DNA of 64,000 bases, taken from contig JAMKCF010000002.1 of the NCBI GenBank assembly GCA_023634235.1, forward strand, positions 14,751,091 to 14,815,090, read 5' to 3'. The notes under the pieces are model-generated. The model did not search any database, was not told the DNA's origin, and was given only the letters and a program-made list of their open reading frames with translations. This document shows positions 20,310-30,437 of this stretch, piece by piece. The stretch is from Pisaster brevispinus (taxonomy: Eukaryota; Echinodermata; Asteroidea; Forcipulatida; Asteriidae). Position numbers and translations under genes: made by a program. Numbering within the stretch: the stretch's first letter is position 1; each line of letters starts with the position of its first letter.

Positions 20310-21509
20310 ATGGAAGGTGGTTTAGATGGAATGTGCTTCAGGATGCTGTTCTGGGTGTGTAGTTTGGCACTGATGTGCTCACAAGACACCTCCGGACCAA
20401 CCGCAACTATTAAGATTCTACCTGAATCCACTACAGAGCCTCGTGAAGGAGACAGTGTCACTCTGGAATGTGAGATATCATCGATCCAGCCACCCGGTAG
20501 TGTGCAATGGACAAGAAGGAGCAGTTTACAGGAACTTCAAGTATTCATTGTAGATGAGACTGGTCTTACTGCACATACTGACAATCGTTTCTCTGTAAGT
20601 CAATTACAAGGTGTCAATTCAACAGCAGCTCTTTATTCACACAAGATAACCATAGATCCTGTACAGCAATCGGATCAGGGATTTTTCCAGTGTTATGTAC
20701 TAAGCAGCAATTCTGTTATAACCAGTTCTGCTGCAATTCCTTTGATTGTCTACCATCCTGATGAGTTTCCAGTGTGCACCCCTGATGGTCCAGCTACAGT
20801 GACTATTGGCAGTAGTGTCTCATGCAAGACATTATCAGACACAAGAACACCCGCAGTGTCCGACATAGGAATGCCTACTTCAACCAATGATGGATGGGTA
20901 ACAAGTCTCACACATGCTGGAGGTAGTCCAGGACAAGAACTCATCAAGACAGTAACTGACTCAGAACATGGCAAAACATTTAGGTGTTTTTCCACATCTA
21001 ATGATTCAGCTATTGCGCTATCATGTACTATTGGCCCTCTGACAGTTGTTTCTGTGAGTACCGAGGTCCCATCCACTCACAAGCCACTCACAACTGAATT
21101 GACAGACACAACACCAATACCTGTGGAGCCCTTCAACTCCAGCTCGTACATTGCAGTTATTGTCATCAGCATTGTTATCCATCTAATCACCGTCATTCTT
21201 CTCTTCCTCTGTTGCCAATATGACCCAAGACGTTGGCAGCAACTACGAGGCATGCTCGGAAGATCCTCTACACCCAGACAAGGAAAGGATCGCCATGGTA
21301 ATGGTCCAGAGGAAGGCTATGAAGTCCCATCACCAGAACCAATGCCAGCTACACCAAGCACCACAACATCACCTCCTGAGACAGCTCAGCATGTCTATCA
21401 AAATGAGAATGCTGGACCTGCTTCATCGTCTAAGCAATCTGAAGATTCCTACATGGAGTTGAATTCTCCTGAACAGAAATCAGCCGTCTATTCTGAGTTG
21501 AAACTTTAA
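20310..21509 (+). CDS. Receptor gene 2: two-domain Ig-type membrane receptor, long tail
   Basis: 399 residues, same plan as gene 1: signal peptide 1-24, V-like Ig with Cys54, Trp67 and DQGFFQC ending at Cys128 (Phe replaces the usual F-strand Tyr), second domain with Cys156, 172, 226 and 239, and transmembrane segment about 280-300. The stalk lacks the five-residue KSQNC segment. All four tail tyrosines are present: Tyr337 (YEVP), Tyr363 (YQNE), Tyr381 (YMEL) and Tyr394 (YSEL). The second half of its V domain is almost identical to that of gene 5 while the first half differs, suggesting exchange between copies. Uninterrupted and likely functional. Confidence 0.88.
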   Translation: MEGGLDGMCFRMLFWVCSLALMCSQDTSGPTATIKILPESTTEPREGDSVTLECEISSIQPPGSVQWTRRSSLQELQVFIVDETGLTAHTDNRFSVSQLQGVNSTAALYSHKITIDPVQQSDQGFFQCYVLSSNSVITSSAAIPLIVYHPDEFPVCTPDGPATVTIGSSVSCKTLSDTRTPAVSDIGMPTSTNDGWVTSLTHAGGSPGQELIKTVTDSEHGKTFRCFSTSNDSAIALSCTIGPLTVVSVSTEVPSTHKPLTTELTDTTPIPVEPFNSSSYIAVIVISIVIHLITVILLFLCCQYDPRRWQQLRGMLGRSSTPRQGKDRHGNGPEEGYEVPSPEPMPATPSTTTSPPETAQHVYQNENAGPASSSKQSEDSYMELNSPEQKSAVYSELKL

Positions 21510-23559
21510 AACTTCATTCATATGAAGTTCTTACAACTTTATTCATTTGAAGGACATACAACTTAAAACTTTATTCATTTGAAGGACTTACAACTTTAAA
21601 ACTTAATTCATTTGAAGGTCTTACAACTTTAAAACTTCACTCATTTGAAGGATTTACAACTTTAAAACTTCACTCATTTGAAGGATTTACAACTGTAAAA
21701 CTGCATTCATTGGAAGGACTTAAACTATAAAACTGTGTTCATTTTAAGGACTTCAAAACTTTTATTCATGTGAAGAACTTACAACTTTCAATGTAATGGA
21801 AGAAAAGTATAGTGCACTTTACCAGCTAACAAGGTAAAATAAAGTGCACAAGCTTTTGAAAGAAGCAAAAACAACTTTTACCATATTCAATGACAAGAGA
21901 CATTTTCAAGTTGTATCTACAGTCAGCACAGTCTTAACAAAGGGTGGCAATTTGTCAATGTCATGCCAAACAGTCACGAGCCTTATTCAACTCTCTGTCA
22001 ACACAGGCTAGTTCTTTTTTAAAGAGTCTATTTTTTGTGATCCGCTCATTTTCAAATAGATAGAGTCCTTATGAGAATGGAAAAGAAAATTTCAATTGTC
22101 TTTGGTGAAAATGGTGTAAGACGCCACTGTGTTACATAACCTCCTAGTGCAATTTTTGTCAAACCCTAACATGTTTAATAAAAAAATATTAATACAAAAT
22201 ACGGTCAGAACATTTTTGTGCAGAGATTTTTTAGTTCATTCCTGTTTTTTGATGCAAAAAAATTCCTCTTCAAAATGAACGGCCCATTTGTTTTGGATGT
22301 CCAATGAGTTCATGTTTCAAATTACGCTCTGTAAGAATATCAAATAAAATGATATTTTACATCATTTTAACTTGTAATTTTTTGCCCACCTTTCATGAAG
22401 ACTCCATAAAAAATGAGTGCAATCAGTGCATTACAAAACCAAACTTGACCTTGGAGTTCCTCTTTTAAATTTCATCCTCAACTACCAAGAATCACCAAAT
22501 ATCCATTTTAATCGTAATGTCATCTTCTTTGACATGGTCCTTTCAGTCAAGGCCAACAATGACCACTAAATTCACACGTTATAAAAAAGGAACCAGACTT
22601 CTTCAACCTCCAGACTCATTTTGGTTACACTGTATTGTACACAGAGAGGGTTACAAAATGGCTGTAATTTTAGCATGCTTAACACAACAGATGTCCGTTG
22701 CAAATTTGTCTTTCTAGTATTTAAGCATAATATTCAAACCTCCAACTGTTTCAAATGTACATATGGATCAAAGTTTAATGATCTGCGATTAGTTGTTTGT
22801 GATATTTGTAATATAAAGGCTTACTAAATAAACAGTTCACCTATGAATTGTTCAATGTTATTATTTCATAAAATTGTTCTCGATGTTACAGACAGACATG
22901 CAAATGGAGTTGAGTGTCGAGGGCAATTTCGTGAAATTCTGGAAGAAATAAAGTGAGTCAATAACCATTGTCAAGATCAAGTTAAATTACAACTTTACAG
23001 ATCAAGATACATATGAACAATTTTATGCAGAGCCAAGTACATGTTGTACATGCACTGTGCCTGAATGTCAGCCTTATCAGCTCAATTCATAAAGTGTACT
23101 ATAACTACTGGCAAGGTCAAATTAAATTGTACCCTTAAATGTTGACTTAGTGCATGTAGTGCACCTGAATGTCAGGGTTTAACAGTTCAATGCATTCACA
23201 GTTCCAAAAGTCTATGGTTTTTTTGCACCATGGAAATGGGTTGACACATTGCTCTTGATATTAACTCATGGAGTCCAAACGACAGTCTTTTATTCCTACA
23301 CAACAGGCATACAAGGATACAGGTTGGGTTAGACTTCCAGGCTCTACTACACGTAAATGAAATCATTCAACATCGCACAAAAAGTGAAACTTGCAAAGAA
23401 ATACATCAAGCTTGTGCTGTAAAATCTGAGGACTGTAGATCGACATCATATAATTTGATTATTATTCTCTGTACATTTGACAGCAAGGTGATTCAAGCCT
23501 TAACACATCAAGTTGTGGCATTGAGTTGGCAGCTATAACTTGACTGTACAGTCATAGCA
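21510..23559 (+). other. Spacer after gene 2 (class A, without the MITE)
   Basis: Minisatellite to about 21790, AATAAA at 21838-21843, then class A spacer sequence closely matching those after genes 1 and 4, and the 5' flank of gene 3 from about 22860. The MITE present in the other two class A spacers is absent at 21926-21931. No other coding sequence seen. Confidence 0.75.
21838..21843 (+). terminator. Candidate polyadenylation signal, gene 2
   Basis: AATAAA about 330 bp after the stop, in the same context (GGTAAAATAAAGTGCAC) as after genes 1 and 4. Confidence 0.5.
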
Positions 23560-24774
23560 ATGGAAGGTGGTGTAGATTTGATGTACTTCAGGATGCTGTT
23601 CTGGGTGTGTAGTTTGGCACTGGTGTTCTCACAAGACACCCCTGGACCAACAGCAACTATTAAGATTCTACCTGAATACACAACAGTCCCTCGTGAAGAA
23701 GACAGTGTCACTCTGGAATGTGAGATATCATTGATCCAGCCACCCGATAGTGTGATATGGGCAAGAAGGAGCAGTCTACAGGATCCTCAAGTATTCATTG
23801 TAGATAAGAATGGTCTTACTGCACATACTGACAATCGTTTTTCTGTAAGTCCATTACAAGTTGTCAACTCAACGGCAGCTCTTTATTCACGCAATATGAC
23901 CATAGATCCTGTCCAGCAATCGGATCACGGATATTACCAGTGTATTGTAGTAAGAAGCATTTTTGCTATAGCCAGATCTGCTGAAATTTATTTGCTTGTC
24001 CACCACCCTGATGAGTTTCCAGTATGTTTCCCTGATGGTCCAGCTACAATGACTATTGGCAGTAGTCTCTCATGCAAGACGCTATCAGACACAAGAACAC
24101 CCATAGTGTCTGACATAGGAATGCCTACTGCAACCAATGATGGATGGGTAACAAGTCTCACACATGCTGGAGGTAGTCCAGGACAAGAAGTCATCAAGAC
24201 AGTAACTGACTCAGACCATGGCAAAACTTTTCAGTGTTTTTCCACATCTAATGTTTCAGCTATGCCACTAGCATGTAATATTGGCACTCTGACAGTTGTT
24301 TCTGTGAGTACCGAGGTCCCACCCACTCACACGCCACTCACAACTGAATTGACAGACACAACACCAATAGCTGTGCAGCCCTTCAACTTCAAGAGTCAAA
24401 ACTGTAGCTCGTACATTGCAGTTTTGATCGTCAGCATTGTCATCCATCTAATCAACGTCATTATTCTCTTCCTCTGTTGCCAATATGACCCAAGACGTTG
24501 GCAGCAACTACGAGGCATGCTCGGAAGATCCTCTACACCCAGACAAGGAAAGGATCGCCATGGTAATGGTCCAGAGGAAGGCTATGAAGTCCCATCACCA
24601 GAAACAACGACAGCGACACCAAGCACCACAACATCACCTCCTGAGACAGCTCAGAATGTCTATCACAATGAGATTCCTGAACCTACTTCATCGTCTAAGC
24701 AATCTGAAGATTCCTACATGGAGTTGAATTCTCCTGAACAGAAATCAGCCGTCTATTCTGAGTTGAAACTTTAA
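23560..24774 (+). CDS. Receptor gene 3: two-domain Ig-type membrane receptor, long tail
   Basis: 404 residues with the numbering of gene 1: signal peptide, V-like Ig (Cys54, Trp67 in VIWARR, DHGYYQC ending at Cys128), four-Cys second domain beginning FPVCFPDGP, transmembrane segment about 285-305 and CysCys. The tail carries Tyr342 (YEVP), Tyr368 (YHNE), Tyr386 (YMEL) and Tyr399 (YSEL). Its FPVCFPDGP variant is shared with gene 4, its downstream neighbour, whereas its stalk and tail are closest to gene 1. It is followed by a class B spacer. Confidence 0.88.
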   Translation: MEGGVDLMYFRMLFWVCSLALVFSQDTPGPTATIKILPEYTTVPREEDSVTLECEISLIQPPDSVIWARRSSLQDPQVFIVDKNGLTAHTDNRFSVSPLQVVNSTAALYSRNMTIDPVQQSDHGYYQCIVVRSIFAIARSAEIYLLVHHPDEFPVCFPDGPATMTIGSSLSCKTLSDTRTPIVSDIGMPTATNDGWVTSLTHAGGSPGQEVIKTVTDSDHGKTFQCFSTSNVSAMPLACNIGTLTVVSVSTEVPPTHTPLTTELTDTTPIAVQPFNFKSQNCSSYIAVLIVSIVIHLINVIILFLCCQYDPRRWQQLRGMLGRSSTPRQGKDRHGNGPEEGYEVPSPETTTATPSTTTSPPETAQNVYHNEIPEPTSSSKQSEDSYMELNSPEQKSAVYSELKL

Positions 24775-25889
24775 AATTTCAATCATTTGAAGGACTTACA
24801 ACTTTATTCATTTGAAGGAGTTACAGCTTTTATCAAAATGGAAGGGAAGAATAGAATAGCGCTCTGATGGAGCCCCTAAACGGTAAAAGGTAAAGAAAAA
24901 ACTTACAGGTAAAACAAAAATTAAAAGTATTTTGTTCCCCTTAATTAATTTCCTGAAAATAATATTTATTACCCTGAAATATAACTTTGATATCTCAAAA
25001 TCTTTTTTCTCTCTCAAAATTTTTAAGGAACGAAATCGCATTTCAAGTGACACAATTTTGTATTTTGAGGGAACGAAATATTATTTCAGGAGAATGAAAA
25101 AAATTATTTTCAGCAAATAAATTTAACGGAATGAAATAACTTTAACTTCTCAAACATCCAATTGTATAAAATGTACATTTGTATCAAAGTTTAAAGATCT
25201 GAGGTTAGTGGTTTGTGATATCTGAAACAAAAGCTTAGTTATTAGTTAGGACAAAACAGAACGAAAGTGTCTGATTAAATAAATGGTTCACATATATTTT
25301 CTTCAATATCATTATTTTGTAAAACTGTTCTCAATGATACAGACATGCAAGTAAAGTTGGGTTTCGATGGGGAATTCCCTGAACCTCTGGAAGAAATCAA
25401 GTGTATCAATAACTACCGGCAAGGTCAAATTAAAAATGTACCCTTACATGTAGAATTAAAATATGTAGTGCACCTGAATGTCGAGGTTTAACAGTTCAAT
25501 GCATTCCCATTTTCGACGGTCTATGGTTTAATCATAGCTTTGAAATGCATTTACTACAATCCCATTGTTTGTGTTAACTCATGGAGTCGAAATGAAAGTG
25601 TTTTTTTTTTAAATATTACACAACACGCATACAAGGATAGGGGTTGGGTGAACCCAACAGACTCTACATCACGTAAACAAAATCATTCAACATCACACAA
25701 AAAGTGTACAACCAAACTCGCAAAGAAATACATCAAGCTTGTGCTGTAAAATCTGAGGACTGTAGATCGACATCAAAAATCATTGATTATTATTTCCTAT
25801 ACATTTGACAGCAAGGTGATTCAAGCCTTAACACGTCAAGTTGTGGCATTGAGTTGACAGCGATATAACTTGACTGTACAGTCATAGCA
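24775..25889 (+). other. Spacer after gene 3 (class B)
   Basis: Short remnant of the minisatellite, then a sequence with GCGCTCTGATGGAGCCCC and many Phe/Lys-rich AT blocks that recurs only after gene 5 (about 30650-31000). It leads into a 5' flank shared by genes 4 and 6 (CATGCAAGTAAAGTTGGGTT near 25345; 31133). No coding sequence recognised. Confidence 0.75.
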
Positions 25890-26999
25890 ATGGAAGGTGG
25901 TTTAGATTTGAGGTGCTTCAGGATGCTGTTCTGGGTGTGTAGTTTGGCACTGGTGTGCTCACAAGACACCCCTGGACCAACAGCAACTATTAAGATTCTA
26001 CCTGAATCCACAACGGACCCTCGTGAAGGAGACAGTGTCACTCTGCAGTGTGAAATATCATCAATTCAGTTACCTGATTATGTGAAATTGACAAAGAGGA
26101 GCAGTTTACAGGATACTCAAGCATTCATTGTAGATGAGAATGGTCTTACTGCAGATGCTGACAATCGTTTCGCTGTAAGTCCATTACAAGTTGTCAATTC
26201 AACGGCAGCTCTTTATTCACGCAATATGACCATAGATCCTGTACAGCAATCAGATCAGGGATATTACCAGTGTTATGTAAAAAGAAGCAATTCTGTTATA
26301 ACCAGCTCTGCTGAAATTCCTTTGCTTGTCCACCACCCTAATGAGTTTCCAGTTTGCTTCCCTGATGGTCCAGCTACAGTGACTATTGGCAGTAGTCTCT
26401 CATGCAAGACGTTATCAGACACAAGCATACTCAATGTGTCTGATACAAGAATGCCTAATGCAACCAATGATGGATGGGTAACAAGTCCCACAAATGCTGA
26501 AGGTAGTCTAGGACAAGAACTCATCAAGACAGTAACTGCCTCAGAACATGGCAAAACTTTCAAGTGTTTTTCCACATCTAATGTTTCAGTTACAGCACTA
26601 GCATGTACTATTGGCCCTCTGACAGTTGGTTCTGTGAGTACCACACAGAAGCCACTCACAACACCAACAACTGTGCAGCCCTCCACACCCAAGTCTCAAA
26701 ACTGCATCTCGTACACTGCAGTTGTTGTCATCAGCATTGTCATCCATCTAATCACCGTCATTCTTCTCTTCCTCTGTTGCCAATATGACCCAAGACGTTG
26801 GCAGCAACTACGAGGCATGCTCGGACGATCCTCAACACACAGACAAGTAAAGGATCGCCATGGTAATGGTCCAGAGGAAGGCTATGAAGTCCCATCACCA
26901 GAACCAACGACAGCAACACCAAGCACCACAACATCACCTCCTGCGAGAGTAGAGCATGTCTATCAGAATGAACTTGCTGGACCTACTTCATCAAATTAA
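25890..26999 (+). CDS. Receptor gene 4: Ig-type membrane receptor, short tail
   Basis: 369 residues. Signal peptide, V-like Ig with Cys54 and DQGYYQC, but the core Trp67 is Leu (YVKLTKRSS). The four-Cys second domain is intact and the stalk is ten residues shorter; transmembrane segment about 275-295. The tail keeps Tyr332 (YEVP) and Tyr358 (YQNE) but ends at TAA (26997-26999) where the long genes have Lys380. After the stop the old frame continues with SYMEL preserved, while the second tyrosine is now Cys, so the paired YxxL module is lost in this copy unless readthrough occurs. The stop sits at the same codon in genes 6 and 7. Confidence 0.85.
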   Translation: MEGGLDLRCFRMLFWVCSLALVCSQDTPGPTATIKILPESTTDPREGDSVTLQCEISSIQLPDYVKLTKRSSLQDTQAFIVDENGLTADADNRFAVSPLQVVNSTAALYSRNMTIDPVQQSDQGYYQCYVKRSNSVITSSAEIPLLVHHPNEFPVCFPDGPATVTIGSSLSCKTLSDTSILNVSDTRMPNATNDGWVTSPTNAEGSLGQELIKTVTASEHGKTFKCFSTSNVSVTALACTIGPLTVGSVSTTQKPLTTPTTVQPSTPKSQNCISYTAVVVISIVIHLITVILLFLCCQYDPRRWQQLRGMLGRSSTHRQVKDRHGNGPEEGYEVPSPEPTTATPSTTTSPPARVEHVYQNELAGPTSSN

Positions 27000-27279
27000 C
27001 AATCTGAAGATTCCTACATGGAGTTGAATCCTCCTGACTGGAAACCAGCCATTTGTTCAGATTTGAATCATTATTACTTCATTCATTTGAAGGATTTACA
27101 ACTTTAAAACTTCACTCATTTGAAGGATTTACAACTGCAAAACTACTTTCATTGGTAGGACTTAAACTATAAAACTGTGTTCATTTTAAGGACTTAAAAA
27201 CTTTTATTCATGTGAAGAACTTACAACTTTTAACGAAATGGAAGAAAAGAATATAGCACTTTAACAGCTAACTAGGTAA

Positions 27280-27285
27280 AATAAA
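27280..27285 (+). terminator. Candidate polyadenylation signal, gene 4
   Basis: AATAAA about 280 bp after the stop in the conserved class A context. Confidence 0.5.
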
Positions 27286-27385
27286 GTGCACAAGCTTTTG
27301 AATGAAGCAAAAACAACTTTTACCATATGCAATGACAAAAGACATTTTCAACAAGAAAGACAAGTTGTATCTACAGTCAGCACAG

Positions 27386-27552
27386 CAGGCCTCGAACTAA
27401 CCCAAGGCACCCACAGTAATTGCCGTGGTGCCCTGTGCTCTTGCTGTGGTGCCCTTTTGCAAAGTTCCAATACAAATTGACATTTTCCTCATAGAGTGCA
27501 CCATACCAGAGGAAAATTGCTGTGCCCCTTCAAGAGCGAAGTTCAAGGCCTG
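27386..27552 (+). mobile_element. MITE with CAGGCCT termini, in gene 4 spacer
   Basis: A 167-bp copy of the element at 18423-18588, at the same site with the same GCACAG flanks (27380-27385, 27553-27558). It was therefore copied by duplication of the spacer rather than by a second insertion. Confidence 0.75.
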
Positions 27553-29219
27553 GCACAGTCTTAACAAAGGTTGGCAATTTGTCAATGTCATGCCAAACAG
27601 TCACGAGCCTTATTCAACTCTCTGTCAACACAGGCTACTTCTTTTTTAAAGAGTCTATTTTTGGTGATCCACTCATTTTCAAATAGATAGAGTCCTCATG
27701 AGAATGGAAAAGAAAATTTCAATTGTCTTTGGTGAAAATGGTGTAAGACGCCACTGTGTTACATAACCTCCTAGTGCAATTTTTGTCAAACCCTAACATG
27801 TTTAATAACAAAATATTAATAAAAAATACGGTCAGAACATTTTTGTGCAGAGATTTTTTAGTTCATTCCTGTTTTTTGATGCAAAACAATTCCTCTTCAA
27901 GATGAACGGCCCATTTGTTTTCGATGTCCAATGAGTTCATGTTTTAAATTACGCTCTGTAAGAATATCAAACAAAATGATATTTTACATCATTTTAACTT
28001 GTAATTTTTTGCCCACCTTTCATGAAGACTCCATAAAAAAATGAGTGCAATCAGTGCATTACAAAACCAAACTTGACCTTGGAGTTCCTCTTTTAAATTT
28101 CATCCTCAACTACCAAGAATCACCAAATATCCATTTTAATCGTAATGTCATCTTCTTTGACATGGTCCTTTCAGTCAAGGCCAACAATGACCACTAAATT
28201 CACACGTTATAAAAAAGGAACCAGACTTCTTCAACCTCCAGACTCATTTTGGTTACACTGTATTGTACACAGAGAGGGTTACAAAATGGCTGTAATTTGA
28301 GCATGCTTAACACAACAGATGTCCGTTGTAAATTTTTCTTTCTAGGCAATAGTACTTAAGCATAATATTCAAACCTCCAACTGTTTCAAATGTACATATG
28401 GATCAAAGTTTAATGATCTGCGATTTTAAGTGGTTTGTGATATTTGTAATATATAGGCTTACTAAATAAACGGTTCATCGGTAAATTGTTCAATGTTATT
28501 ATTTCATCAAATTGTTCTCGATGTTACAGACATGCAAATGGAGTTGAGTGTCGAGGGCAATTTCGTGAAATTCTGGAAGAAATAAAGTGAGTCAATAACC
28601 ATTGTCAAGATCAAGTTAAATTACAACTTTGCAGATCAAGATACATATGAACAATTTTATGCAGACCCAAGTACATGTTGTACATGCACTGTGCCTGAAT
28701 GTCAGGCTTAACAGCTCAATGCATAAAGTGTACTAATAACTACTGGTAAGGTCAAGTTCAATTGTACCCTTATATGTTGACTTACGTGCATGTAGTGCAC
28801 TGAATGTCAGGATTTATTAGTTCAATGCATTCACAGTTCCAAAGGTCTATGGGTTTTTGTTTTCGCACCAAGGAAAATGGGTTGACTACAATCACATTGT
28901 TTATGATATTTACTCATGGAGTCCAAACGACAGTCTTTTATTCTTTTCTTATACAACATGCATACAACTGTACAAGGATAGAGGTTGGGTGGAGCTCCCT
29001 GAAGCTTCATTAATGAATAATTCAATAACACACAAATAGTGTACAACCTAAACATGCACAGAAACACATTCAGCTTGGGCTGTTGAACTTGAGGACTGTA
29101 TATATCAAAATCAAATAACATTGATCAATGTTCCCGAAAAAATCTGAGTTACTTTGATTCCAGCTTTAAGTCAAGTTGAGGCATTGAGTTGATCACAATT
29201 TGTCTGTACAGTCATAGCA

Positions 29220-30437
29220 ATGGAAGGTGGTGTAGCTTTGAGGTGCTTCAGGATGCTGTTCTGGGTGTTTAGTTTGGCACTGGTGTTCTCCCAAGACACC
29301 TCCGGACCAACAGCAACTATTAAGATTCTACCTGAATACACAACGGAGCCTCGTGAAGGAGACAGTGTCACTCTGGATTGTGAGATATCATCGATCCAGC
29401 CACCCGATAGTGTGCAATGGATAAGAAGGAGCAGTTTACATGATAATGAAACAATTATTGTAAATGAGAATGGTCTTACTGCACATACTGACAATCGTTT
29501 CTCTGTAAGTCCATTACAAGTTGTCAATTCAACGGCAGCTCTTTATTCACATAAGATAACCATAGATCCTGTACAGCAATCGGATCAGGGATTTTTCCAG
29601 TGTTATGTACTAAGCAGCAATTCTGTTATAACCAGTTCTGCTGCAATTCCTTTGATTGTCTACCATCCTGATGAGTTTCCAGTGTGCACCCCTGATGGTC
29701 CAGCTACAGTGACTATTGGCAGTAGTCTCTCATGCAAGACATTATCAGACACAAGAACACCCATAGTGTCTGACACAGAAATGCCTACTGCAGTCGATGA
29801 TGGATGGGTAACAAATCCCACACATGCTGGAGGTACAAGTAGTCCAAGACAAGAACTCATCAAGACGGTAACTGACTCAGAACATGGCAAAACTTTTCAC
29901 TGTTTTTCCTTATCTTATGTTTCAGCTATGGCAATAGCATGTGCTATTGGCCCTCTGACAGTTGTTTATGTGAGTACTGAGGTCCCATCCACTAACAAGC
30001 CACTCACAACTGAATTGACAGACACAACACCAATACCTGAGCAGCCCTTCAACTTCAAGAGTCAAAACTACAGCTCATACATTGCAGTTTTGATCGTCAG
30101 CATTGTCATCCATCTAATCACCGTCATTCTTCTCTTCCTCTGTTGCCAATATGACCCAAGACGTTGGCAGCAACTACGAGGCATGCTCGGACGATCCTCA
30201 ACACCCAGACAAGGAAAGGATCGCCATGGTAATGGTCCAGAGGAAGGCTATGAAGCCCCATCACCAGAAATGACAGCGACACCAAGCACCACAACATCAC
30301 CTCCTGAGACAGTAGAGCATGTCTATCACAATGAGATTCCTGGACCTGCTTCAACGTCTAAGCAATCTGAAGATTCCTACATGGAGTTGAATCCTCCTGA
30401 ACAGAAATCAGCCGTCTATTCTGAGTTGAAACTTTAA
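29220..30437 (+). CDS. Receptor gene 5: Ig-type membrane receptor, long tail
   Basis: 405 residues. V-like Ig with Cys54, Trp67 and DQGFFQC; the C' region (HDNETIIVNENG) is the most divergent part of its first domain. The second domain has a two-residue insertion (GGTSSPRQ), so its Cys residues are at 156, 172, 228 and 241. Transmembrane segment about 287-307. The tail has Tyr344 with YEAP instead of YEVP, then Tyr369 (YHNE), Tyr387 (YMEL) and Tyr400 (YSEL). Intact, followed by minisatellite and a class B spacer. Confidence 0.88.
   Translation: MEGGVALRCFRMLFWVFSLALVFSQDTSGPTATIKILPEYTTEPREGDSVTLDCEISSIQPPDSVQWIRRSSLHDNETIIVNENGLTAHTDNRFSVSPLQVVNSTAALYSHKITIDPVQQSDQGFFQCYVLSSNSVITSSAAIPLIVYHPDEFPVCTPDGPATVTIGSSLSCKTLSDTRTPIVSDTEMPTAVDDGWVTNPTHAGGTSSPRQELIKTVTDSEHGKTFHCFSLSYVSAMAIACAIGPLTVVYVSTEVPSTNKPLTTELTDTTPIPEQPFNFKSQNYSSYIAVLIVSIVIHLITVILLFLCCQYDPRRWQQLRGMLGRSSTPRQGKDRHGNGPEEGYEAPSPEMTATPSTTTSPPETVEHVYHNEIPGPASTSKQSEDSYMELNPPEQKSAVYSELKL

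Larger units (their letters stand above)
27000..29219 (+). other. Spacer after gene 4 (class A, with the MITE)
   Basis: Non-coding remnant of the old tail (27000-27057), minisatellite to about 27235, AATAAA at 27280-27285, a MITE at 27386-27552, then class A spacer nearly identical to that after gene 2, and the 5' flank of gene 5. No other gene seen. Confidence 0.75.

Noticed and set aside
26273..26692. Minus-strand open frames antisense to each receptor gene (also near 17080, 20750, 32029, 41340)
   Set aside because: They are shadows of the conserved receptor coding strand. They recur only because the receptors are duplicated, and they have no motif of their own.
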